DNA of 11,578 bases from Verrucomicrobiales bacterium (lineage in GTDB: Bacteria; Verrucomicrobiota; Verrucomicrobiia; Limisphaerales; Palsa-1400): contig JAQGOW010000471.1 of NCBI GenBank assembly GCA_028293405.1, forward strand, positions 1 through 11,578, read 5' to 3'. Position 1 is the stretch's first letter; the number at the start of each line of letters is the position of its first letter. Shown here in pieces: positions 1 through 6,085 of this stretch. The notes under the pieces were generated by a model. It ran no database searches, was not told the origin of the DNA, and worked only from the letters and a program-made list of their open reading frames with translations. A program made the translations under genes and the position numbers.

Positions 1-1
1 A

Positions 2-874
2 CGCGGCCGCCGGATCGTCGATATTTTGCGCGACATCGCGGTGAACTACGCTCGCGGAACTCCCAACGGAATTCGCATGGACGCCGAATCCGGCCTTATC
101 TGGAGCCCCGCGCACTTCACCTGGATGGACACCAACTATCCCGCGTGCACTCCGCGCGAAGGTTACCCTGTCGAAATTCAGGTGCTCTGGATTCGCTTGC
201 TGCGCCTGTTGGAAAAACTCAACGCCGCACCGCCCGGCGAACTTTGGAGCGAGCTGGCCAATCGCGCCGAGGCCTCGCTCAAAAAATATTTTTGGCTCGA
301 GAAAGAAGGTTACATTTGCGACCTCATCATCGCGCGCCCAGGCCAGTCCGCATCCCAAGCTGTCCCGGACAACGCGCTGCGCAGCAATTTCCTGTTCGCA
401 ATCGCATTCGGATTTTTCCAGGGCGACCACGCCCGTCGCGCTGTTGACGCAGCGATTAGATATTTGGTCGTCCCGGGCGGGTTGCGCTCACTCGCACCCC
501 TGCCCGTCTTGCCACCGCTCATCGTCATCGGCAACAACGGTCAACCTGCACTCAACGCGAACGAACCTTACGCCGGCCATTATGAAGGCGACGAAGACAC
601 TCGCCGCAAACCCGCCTACCACAACGGCACCGCCTGGACCTGGAGCCTGCCGTTACTGTGCGAAGCCATTGTGAAGGCGTGGGACGACTCGCCGGCCGCC
701 GTCGCCGCCGCCAAAGCATACTTAGCCAGCATGGATCATTTATTGATGAGCGGCTGTCTCGGCCAAATTCCGGAAATTGTAGACGGCGACGCCCCTCACA
801 CCGAACGCGGCTGCGACGCCCAAGCCTGGGGAGTCCTCGAAGCCCTGCGCGTCTGGAAACAGTTGAACCAGTAG
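2..874 (+). CDS. Glycogen-debranching enzyme (amylo-alpha-1,6-glucosidase), C-terminal part
   Basis: This is the last 290 residues of a GDE_C / GH133-type debranching enzyme; the frame is open to the left edge, so the start lies outside the window. The family hydrolyses the alpha-1,6-linked glucose left at glycogen branch points, in the cytoplasm. Family signatures visible are AHFTWMD (about residue 37 of the visible part), TPREGYPVEIQ followed by an LW pair (about 50-64), YHNGTAWTW (about 206-214), IPEIVDGDAPH (about 256-266) and GCDAQAWGVLEALR near the end. These are the usual signatures of the alpha/alpha-barrel catalytic domain, and the protein ends where family members usually end. The next gene begins 54 bases later and has its own promoter-like sequence, so co-transcription is not required. 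Identification is secure for the visible part; the N-terminal domain cannot be judged. Confidence 0.9.
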   Translation, partial: RGRRIVDILRDIAVNYARGTPNGIRMDAESGLIWSPAHFTWMDTNYPACTPREGYPVEIQVLWIRLLRLLEKLNAAPPGELWSELANRAEASLKKYFWLEKEGYICDLIIARPGQSASQAVPDNALRSNFLFAIAFGFFQGDHARRAVDAAIRYLVVPGGLRSLAPLPVLPPLIVIGNNGQPALNANEPYAGHYEGDEDTRRKPAYHNGTAWTWSLPLLCEAIVKAWDDSPAAVAAAKAYLASMDHLLMSGCLGQIPEIVDGDAPHTERGCDAQAWGVLEALRVWKQLNQ

Positions 875-894
875 GTTGCGCGCAAAACAACGTG

Positions 895-939
895 TTGACG
901 GTGTGACCGAAAAGAGCACAATTGTAGCATGAGTGTGCT
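895..939 (+). promoter_or_regulatory. Putative promoter/operator of the toxin-antitoxin module
   Basis: TTGACG (895-900, 5/6 match to the -35 consensus) is followed after 16 bases by CACAAT (917-922, 4/6 match to the -10 consensus). A start of transcription 6-7 bases downstream would fall on or next to the antitoxin ATG at 929, which would give a leaderless mRNA. The -10 overlaps the 8-bp palindrome ACAATTGT (918-925), and AGCACA (915-920) is mirrored by TGTGCT (934-939) around the start codon. Either could be the site where the antitoxin complex represses its own promoter, as is usual for type II modules. These short matches may be chance. Confidence 0.35.
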
Positions 940-1156
940 TTTGCGATGTCGAGTGGATAAACCGGTGCTGGCTAAGGCAAATAAAGTAACAAAGAAATTG
1001 GGCACGAGTACACCGGAGATGATCCGAGTGTTCCTGACCGAAATTGCGCGAACTGGAAGGATCCCTGTGACCCTTAGCGCGTCGAATTCAGACGTTGTTG
1101 ATGTAAAGCGCCGAAACGCCATTTGGAAGGATCTCGATGACGCCAAAGACTGGTGA
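929..1156 (+). CDS. RelB/DinJ-like antitoxin
   Basis: This 75-residue protein has the architecture of a type II antitoxin. A short N-terminal strand (VLLRCRV, 3-9) and two helices (about 12-23 and 28-41) form a ribbon-helix-helix DNA-binding region. The GTSTPEMIRVFL segment and the GRIPV element at 43-47 resemble RelB/DinJ proteins. A charged C-terminal tail (KRRNAIWKDLDDAKDW) would bind and neutralise the toxin. The gene overlaps the downstream toxin gene by 20 bases, a common arrangement for translational coupling. I chose the ATG at 929 because the strand-helix-helix pattern starts immediately and the promoter-like elements sit just upstream. The family resemblance is by eye. RelB/DinJ antitoxins usually partner RelE/YafQ toxins, whereas the partner here is MazF-like, so the pairing is mixed. 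Confidence 0.78.
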   Translation: MSVLLRCRVDKPVLAKANKVTKKLGTSTPEMIRVFLTEIARTGRIPVTLSASNSDVVDVKRRNAIWKDLDDAKDW

Positions 1157-1454
1157 AGTCTTCATGATCGATTTGGGATTTGAAGGAAAGGTTCGGCCCG
1201 TCGTCGTGATATCGCGCGAGGACCCGAATGCTCCTAGAGCCCTGGCAATTGTCGTCCCTTTGACCAGCCAATTTCGCGGCAGCAAGTATGAAGTCCGAAT
1301 GCCGCGCGTGCCATGGTTGAAGCTGCAATCTTTTGCAAATGCCCAGGGGATTGGCACCGTGGGGCATCATGAATTGACCGATAAACGTGGACGCTTCGAA
1401 CCCGCAATAGTTGCCGAAATCCGCAGCGCCGTTCGATGGGCGCTTGAACTGTAG
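1137..1454 (+). CDS. MazF/PemK-family endoribonuclease toxin
   Basis: A 105-residue protein of the length and layout of PemK/MazF toxins, which cleave RNA in the cytoplasm. It opens with GEVFMIDLG (6-14), then KVRPVVVIS (18-26) with the conserved Arg20, a VVPLTSQ segment (39-45) with Thr43, and a QGIGTV element (70-75) typical of the PemK-like variants. By eye, Arg20 and Thr43 match the two catalytic residues of Bacillus subtilis MazF (Arg25, Thr48), so the toxin looks intact. The ATG at 1137 lies inside the antitoxin gene and is preceded by GGAAGGA (1125-1131), one of the few good ribosome-binding sites in the window. This suggests translation coupled to the antitoxin. The tRNA nucleotidyltransferase gene follows after 10 bases. 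RNA target specificity cannot be read from the sequence. Confidence 0.85.
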   Translation: MTPKTGEVFMIDLGFEGKVRPVVVISREDPNAPRALAIVVPLTSQFRGSKYEVRMPRVPWLKLQSFANAQGIGTVGHHELTDKRGRFEPAIVAEIRSAVRWALEL

Positions 1455-1464
1455 TGTGGCTACC

Positions 1465-2871
1465 ATGAACTTTGTTCCCGCAGAGCTAGAGGCGATTCTC
1501 CGGGATACACCCGAACTGCAACACGCCTATCTCGTTGGCGGTTGTGTTCGCGATGCGTTGCTTGGGAAACCCGGGAAAGATTTTGATGTCGAAGTTTTCG
1601 GCGTCACTTACGAACAACTCGCCCAAGCATTATCTCGTTGGGGTCGGACTGATCTTGTCGGGCGTTCGTTTGGTGTGGTTAAACTGACGACCGGTGGCAA
1701 TCACACTTACGATTTTACCATCCCTCGACGTGATTCAAAAGTCGCTCCGGGCCACAAAGGTTTCACAATCGAGTTCGATACAAACATCACTTTGCGAGAC
1801 GCCGCCGCTCGCCGCGACTTTACGGTCAACGCGATCATGTACAATCCGCGCTCACACGAGTTGCTGGATTTTTTCGATGGGAAAGCCGATTTGGAAAATC
1901 GCGTACTTCGTCACACAAGCGACGCGTTCGGTGAAGATCCACTGCGCGTGCTTCGCGGGATGCAATTTGTCGCTCGGTTCAACCTCGAGCCAGCGCCTGA
2001 GACGCTCAAATTGTCGCGCGAGATTTCACATCATCACGGCCAACTCGCGCCGGAGCGAGTGCGTGAGGAATGGTTCAAGTGGGCCGCAAAGAGCACAACG
2101 CCGTCAGCGGGCCTGAAGTTCCTCGTCGCGAACGATTGGATCGATCATTACCCGGAAATCAAAGCGTGCATCGACACTCCGCAAGAACCGGCGTGGCATC
2201 CTGAAGGCGATGTTTTCGTTCATACCTGTCACTGTTGCGATGCAATGGCGAAGTTGCCGCAGTGGCAAGAAGAAGACGAGCAGTCACGCATCGCCCACAT
2301 GCTCGCAATTTTGGCGCACGATTTCGGCAAACCGCAAACGACTCGCCACGAGTTGAAAGACGGTGTCATGCGCATCACTTCACCGGGCCACGACGAACTT
2401 GGCGCGGAACTCGCCAAAACTTTCATGGCGCGAATCAATGTGCCTCTTGCGATTCAGGAACGAGTCGTCCCGCTCGTGCGCGCTCACCTTTTCCATTTCA
2501 ACACCATCACAGATCGCGGCGTGCGACGCTTAGCTAAACGGCTCGAGCCGGAAAATATCGAGTCGCTCGCACTCATCATGACAGCTGACAGCCTCGGTCG
2601 ACCACCGCGTCCGCCGCAAGTGCCGGAGCATGTAACGGAGTTGCTCGAGAAAGCGCACGAACTACAAGTTCGCAAAAAGCCGGCAGCGCCGATTTTGATG
2701 GGGCGTCATCTGATCGAATTGGGCATGCAACCGGGAGCGAAATTTGGAGAAATTTTGCACGCCGCTTATGACGCGCAGTTGGAAGGAACGTTTTTTGACT
2801 TACCGGGAGCACTCGAATGGCTCAAGACGCAAGGTGACGACGCTCAAAAAATGCGTTCGAAAATGTTGTAA
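1465..2871 (+). CDS. cca: tRNA nucleotidyltransferase / poly(A) polymerase family protein with HD domain
   Basis: The 468-residue product belongs to class II nucleotidyltransferases, which add or repair the CCA end of tRNAs or, in some members, add poly(A). The head domain has YLVGGCVRDALLG (22-34), the catalytic aspartates in KDFDVEV (Asp39, Asp41), RRDFTVNA (116-123) and EDPLRVLRG (157-165). An HD phosphohydrolase-type domain follows (His253 in VFVHTCHCCDAM; His285-Asp286 in LAHDFGKP), as in multifunctional Cca enzymes. I chose the ATG at 1465 because the next in-frame ATG upstream (1411) lies deep in the toxin gene and adds unrelated residues; a GTG at 1456 is also possible. No clear Shine-Dalgarno site is seen. 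The 10-base gap to the toxin gene suggests the two can share a transcript. CCA addition and polyadenylation cannot be told apart from sequence alone. Confidence 0.88.
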   Translation: MNFVPAELEAILRDTPELQHAYLVGGCVRDALLGKPGKDFDVEVFGVTYEQLAQALSRWGRTDLVGRSFGVVKLTTGGNHTYDFTIPRRDSKVAPGHKGFTIEFDTNITLRDAAARRDFTVNAIMYNPRSHELLDFFDGKADLENRVLRHTSDAFGEDPLRVLRGMQFVARFNLEPAPETLKLSREISHHHGQLAPERVREEWFKWAAKSTTPSAGLKFLVANDWIDHYPEIKACIDTPQEPAWHPEGDVFVHTCHCCDAMAKLPQWQEEDEQSRIAHMLAILAHDFGKPQTTRHELKDGVMRITSPGHDELGAELAKTFMARINVPLAIQERVVPLVRAHLFHFNTITDRGVRRLAKRLEPENIESLALIMTADSLGRPPRPPQVPEHVTELLEKAHELQVRKKPAAPILMGRHLIELGMQPGAKFGEILHAAYDAQLEGTFFDLPGALEWLKTQGDDAQKMRSKML

Positions 2872-3290
2872 TGCGCCTTTTTCATGCCGAGGGACAATTA
2901 CGAGCCCTGCGCCGTTACGTTCTGGGTTTCGACATAAAGGCGAATGCCGCAAACATTTCCGACCCTTTTGGCGTCGGTCACGACGTGTGCGTAGAGCGAT
3001 TTGAAAACGCCCTTACCGCGCGCGGATTTGTCGACATAAACGCTCTGTAACCACCAGAAATTTGCGTTGCGCCAATCGCTCCACTCGTAAGTGACCAGGC
3101 ATTGACCAACGACGTCCTCGCCAAGTTCGGCGACGAAATACGTGCCTTTGACCGGATCGCGCACCAAAGCTTCGACACCGGCGCGAACCGTCGTTGGATC
3201 GAGAGCGAGGTTCTCAGTCTCGTGCGCCAGCAGCGTGTTGAAATCAGTAATGACCTCGACGTCGCGCAGTTCAGCCTTTCGAATGATCGT
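2844..3290 (-). pseudogene. GNAT-family N-acetyltransferase, broken by loss of start and an internal stop
   Basis: Read on the minus strand, this frame gives a near-complete GNAT acetyltransferase of about 149 codons, the usual length. It starts with IIRKAELRDV, then FVAELGEDVVGQCLVTYEWSD, NFWWLQSVYV, the acetyl-CoA-binding loop KSARGKGVFKSLY, and RLYVETQNVTAQ. Two defects are visible. No ATG, GTG or TTG stands at the N-terminus: the codon before IIRKA is ACG (3288-3290), where ATG is expected, and the frame is closed upstream by TGA at 3327-3329. A TAA at 2898-2900 then replaces what should be the Tyr of the family's AQxxYxxLGM motif. Beyond it the same frame continues as LSLGMKKAHYNIFERIF to a TGA at 2844-2846, which is a normal GNAT ending. 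The ancestral 3' end overlaps the 3' end of cca by 28 bases. If used, a TTG at 3165-3167 would make only an 89-residue fragment. A sequencing error or a non-standard start is possible. Confidence 0.75.
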
Positions 3291-3355
3291 ATTGATGATT
3301 TCAGAATACTGAGGTGCAAATTCAAATCAATCTTTGAGGCGTCACGCGCGAAGTC

Positions 3356-3378
3356 ACTTGGACAATGCATGTCCAAGT
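3356..3378. promoter_or_regulatory. Inverted repeat, probable operator upstream of the WYL regulator
   Basis: ACTTGGACA (3356-3364) and TGTCCAAGT (3370-3378) are perfect 9-bp inverted arms separated by five bases. The centre-to-centre distance of the arms is 14 bp, and the whole site is 23 bp long, a size suited to a dimeric helix-turn-helix protein. It ends 15 bases before the chosen start of the WYL regulator and lies in the divergent region shared with the broken acetyltransferase gene. TTGGAC (3358-3363) is also a -35-like box, with TAGGAT (3381-3386) 17 bases downstream as a weak -10, so a bound protein would block transcription. Autorepression is inferred. There is no T-run, so it is not an intrinsic terminator. 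Confidence 0.6.
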
Positions 3379-3393
3379 AGTAGGATGGCGCGA

Positions 3394-4386
3394 ATGAAGT
3401 CCGCCACACGGAAGAAACAACCTCAGTCGCGCGCGCCACTCGAGCGCATGTTGCGGATTCATCAGGCTCTGCAAAATGGCGACTATCCGAACGCGACCAA
3501 GCTCGCGAAGCTAATCGAAGTCAGCGCCAAGTCTATTCATCGCGACCTCGAATTCATGCGCGATCGCCTCAGTCTTCCGCTGGCATATGATTTTCTTCAA
3601 AAAGGATTTTATTACACGCAAGAGGTCAGCAGCTTTCCAACATTGCAAATCACCGAAGGCGAATTGTTCGCACTGCTCGTCGCTGAAAAAGCGCTCCAGC
3701 AATATCGCGGAACCGCGTTCGAGAAACCGCTGGTTAGCGCATTTAAAAAAATGTCGTCGTCGTTGCCCGATACCATTTCGCTGAACGTTTCGGATTGGGA
3801 ACAGACGATTTCATTCCGCACCAGCGCCGAACCACTACTCAATCTGGAGATTTTCGATACCCTCGCCAAAGCCGCAGCGCAGCGCACGCAACTGAAATTG
3901 ACGTATCGCAAACCGGGCCAGCGCGAGACCGAAGAGCGCCTCGTGGACCCGTATCACCTCGCCAACATCAACGGCGAATGGTTCATGTTTGCGTGGTGCC
4001 ATTTGCGCAACGACATCCGCACGTTCGCGCCCGGGCGCATCAAGACTGTCGAAGCGACCGGCAAAAAGTTTGTGCGCCCGCAGAAATTTTCGCTTGATAA
4101 AAGATTGCGCGACAGCTTTGGCGTTCGTTCCGGCAACGAACAGTTTGAAGTCGTGATTCAGTTCAATGAAATCGTGGCCGATTACGTTCGTGAAAAGAAG
4201 TGGCACGACTCGCAACAACTAAAAGAATTACCAGATGGCGGAGTCGAGCTGCGCCTGAGTTTGTCGAGCCTAGTCGAAGTGGAACGCTGGGTCTTGAGTT
4301 GGGCCGGAAACGCGACGGTTATACAACCGGCGCAACTAGCGAAAGCCATCAAAGCAGCGGCGCAACGGATCATCGACGCAGCTTAA
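3394..4386 (+). CDS. WYL-domain transcriptional regulator (DeoR-type HTH)
   Basis: The product is 330 residues. After a basic N-terminus comes a winged helix-turn-helix (about 15-75; recognition helix near [13 protein letters not shown]). Next is a linker helix region (about 85-150), a WYL domain (about 151-225, with [18 protein letters not shown] and [10 protein letters not shown]) and a WCX-type C-terminal segment. Such proteins regulate transcription in response to a bound ligand, sometimes a nucleic acid or nucleotide. The signature WYL tripeptide reads WFM here (196-198). I favour the ATG at 3394 because TAGGATGG (3381-3388) is a good ribosome-binding site for it; an in-frame ATG at 3385 would add three residues. 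The inverted repeat just upstream is a likely self-operator. The stop codon overlaps the stop of the convergent queD. Some relatives control anti-phage islands, but no defence gene is seen in this window. Confidence 0.85.
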   Translation: MKSATRKKQPQSRAPLERMLRIHQALQNGDYPNATKLAKLIEVSAKSIHRDLEFMRDRLSLPLAYDFLQKGFYYTQEVSSFPTLQITEGELFALLVAEKALQQYRGTAFEKPLVSAFKKMSSSLPDTISLNVSDWEQTISFRTSAEPLLNLEIFDTLAKAAAQRTQLKLTYRKPGQRETEERLVDPYHLANINGEWFMFAWCHLRNDIRTFAPGRIKTVEATGKKFVRPQKFSLDKRLRDSFGVRSGNEQFEVVIQFNEIVADYVREKKWHDSQQLKELPDGGVELRLSLSSLVEVERWVLSWAGNATVIQPAQLAKAIKAAAQRIIDAA

Positions 4387-4736
4387 CCGCGATAAATGCA
4401 GCGAGCCGTGCACGTTTCGGCGACGACCACTTCGGTGAGCAACGGCAGCTTGGGCTTGAGCTGTTTCCAAATCCAGATCGCGACATTTTCGCTCGTCGGA
4501 TTTTCCAGGCCTGGAATTTCGTTGAGGTAATAATGGTCGAGCTTTTCCCAAAGCGGTTTGAACGCGTCCTTGATGTCGGCGTAGTCCATCACCCAACCGA
4601 GCTTCTCATCGCACGGACCTTCGACGGCGATTTCTACTTTGAAACTGTGCCCGTGCAAACGTCGGCATTTATGCGCGGCGGGAAGATGCGGCAATAGATG
4701 TGCGGCTTCGAATTGAAAAGTTTTTCTGAGTTCCAT
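4383..4736 (-). CDS. queD: 6-carboxy-5,6,7,8-tetrahydropterin synthase QueD
   Basis: The 117-residue protein closely matches bacterial QueD, which converts dihydroneopterin triphosphate to 6-carboxytetrahydropterin in the pathway to queuosine, the modified base in tRNA anticodons. Zinc ligands are His13 (EAAH) and His28/His30 (LHGH). The catalytic Cys24 sits in the CxxxHGH pattern that marks QueD. The Asp67-His68 pair (DHYYLN), PTSEN (80-84) and Glu107 in ETCTARCIY complete the active site. Length is normal. The ATG at 4736 lies six bases after the stop of the LuxC-like gene, so it appears to be the last gene of that operon; no other queuosine gene is in view. Its TAA shares the bases TTAA with the stop of the convergent WYL gene. 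Family identification is very firm; its role beside the LuxC/LuxE genes is unknown. Confidence 0.93.
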   Translation of the reverse strand: MELRKTFQFEAAHLLPHLPAAHKCRRLHGHSFKVEIAVEGPCDEKLGWVMDYADIKDAFKPLWEKLDHYYLNEIPGLENPTSENVAIWIWKQLKPKLPLLTEVVVAETCTARCIYRG

Positions 4737-4742
4737 GTGTTG

Positions 4743-6080
4743 TCAGGGTTGGGATTCTAAAGTTGTCCAAGTGATGAGGTCAGCCAAAGGCGACCGACCG
4801 TCGTGACGCCATTTCAGCGGCGGACGTTGCATCTCGCCGAGCGGGCAGATGCGGGTGATGCCCCAATGCGCGAGTTGCGCGGCCAAATCGCTCGTCTGCG
4901 CTGCCGTCGCGGCGAGGCCGACACTCGATACTTTGTCGCGGACCATCTCTGCGGCTTGCAATGTTTGCGTCAGGTCTGCGACGGGTTTGACGTAAACGAA
5001 CCGGTTCAAGCACGACATTTGAAATTGCGGTTCACCTTCGAAAATGACGGTCCACGCCGTTGAACCCGAGCTGGCCCACATCTGTGTGTCTGGCGAGTGC
5101 GCGGCGCGGACTTCGTAGAACGAACGTCGCGTTGAAATTGCGGCTGCTTCGGCAGTGGTCAGTTGCGCGCGTGGTTGATGTTCTTCGAGTGCGTCCAGTT
5201 CTTCAGACAATCGTTGAGCAAACAAGTCCGGAGTAGCCTTGCCGCCCGCTTCAACGTAGATGACGTGTGGTGACAAACATCCTTGCTGGTCCCAGGCAGC
5301 AACATCTTGCGCGGCTAGTTTGGCCAAACCTTTTGTGTCGCGCGCGAGAGCTTCGCGGGTGATGTAACCAAAACTCACGCGCGTGCCGTAGCCGAGAAAG
5401 CGTGTTTTCAGCGGCAGTTTGTTTCGAATCGCAGCGAGCGTCTCGTCGCTGCCCGTTGCCGAAACACAATCGGCTTCAGCGAATGCGGCGGAATCCAAAA
5501 TATCCGTGCCGCCTTTCCATTCTGCGATTTCGATGCATGCGCCGAGCTTGGAGTCTGCTTCGTAAATTGAGTGAGCGAAAAGCCGAGGGATGAAAGATTG
5601 GCCCGAAGCACATTTGATGAACTGCGCCGACTTGGTCAGCAGCCCGAGCGCCATGTCCAGCAACACTGGATTAGGAATGCTACCGGCACCGATTTGCAAC
5701 AGCAGTTGGGGCCCGCGCGCGAAGGCGCCTTCGTAAAAACCGTCGAGGCGATTCACGTTGCCGAGTTCCTGAACAACGAGTGCTTCAAGATTTTCGGCAG
5801 TGAGTTGGGTGAAAAAAGAATCCAGCCCGTGTGCCAGCGTGCGTTCTGTAAATCCGGTTTTGCCGGGCCCTTGCTCCAATGCATGCACCCTGAATGGTGA
5901 ATCGACTTGCAGCCATTCGCGACCGAGCGAATCGAGAATTTGAATGATACTGCTGGTTGAACGCGGCAAGAGATATTGCTGCCGGTTCCGGCGGATTTGC
6001 CGACACGCGTCGGTGATGAGCGTCGGCGTCAGTGAAGCTTCCACAGGCAGGTCGGCGAGAAAATAATTGGGGAGATTCAT
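4743..6080 (-). CDS. LuxC-family acyl-CoA/acyl-protein reductase
   Basis: A 445-residue protein of the LuxC family, the aldehyde-dehydrogenase-like reductase that turns a fatty acyl thioester into a fatty aldehyde with NADPH. Recognisable stretches are LLLQIGAGSIPNP (about 126-138, dinucleotide-binding region), KLPLKTRFLGYGTRVSFGYI (about 221-240) and WDQQGCLSPHVIYVE. In the last of these Cys268 is in the position of the acylated nucleophile of luminous-bacteria LuxC. I chose the ATG at 6080, five bases after the MFS stop; the frame stays open further upstream, but that would overlap the MFS gene and adds residues unlike the family. It lies in a tight minus-strand set with an MFS gene and a LuxE-like gene, so enzyme and acyl donor are encoded together. 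No luciferase (LuxA/B) or LuxD thioesterase is visible, so the product is not expected to be light. The substrate chain is unknown. Confidence 0.87.
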   Translation of the reverse strand: MNLPNYFLADLPVEASLTPTLITDACRQIRRNRQQYLLPRSTSSIIQILDSLGREWLQVDSPFRVHALEQGPGKTGFTERTLAHGLDSFFTQLTAENLEALVVQELGNVNRLDGFYEGAFARGPQLLLQIGAGSIPNPVLLDMALGLLTKSAQFIKCASGQSFIPRLFAHSIYEADSKLGACIEIAEWKGGTDILDSAAFAEADCVSATGSDETLAAIRNKLPLKTRFLGYGTRVSFGYITREALARDTKGLAKLAAQDVAAWDQQGCLSPHVIYVEAGGKATPDLFAQRLSEELDALEEHQPRAQLTTAEAAAISTRRSFYEVRAAHSPDTQMWASSGSTAWTVIFEGEPQFQMSCLNRFVYVKPVADLTQTLQAAEMVRDKVSSVGLAATAAQTSDLAAQLAHWGITRICPLGEMQRPPLKWRHDGRSPLADLITWTTLESQP

Positions 6081-6085
6081 GCCAA

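Noticed and set aside
1411..1464. Upstream ATG giving cca an 18-residue N-terminal extension
   Set aside because: It starts inside the toxin gene, and the extra residues do not resemble the family; ATG at 1465 directly precedes the conserved domain.
2978..3439. A 153-codon minus-strand frame overlapping the GNAT region
   Set aside because: It is rich in Ser and Arg with no domain pattern, while the neighbouring frame reads as a GNAT protein over the same bases.
3394..4386. The WYL regulator as a sign of an anti-phage defence island
   Set aside because: No nuclease, methylase, helicase or other defence-type gene is seen nearby apart from the toxin-antitoxin pair more than 1.9 kb away, so context does not support it.
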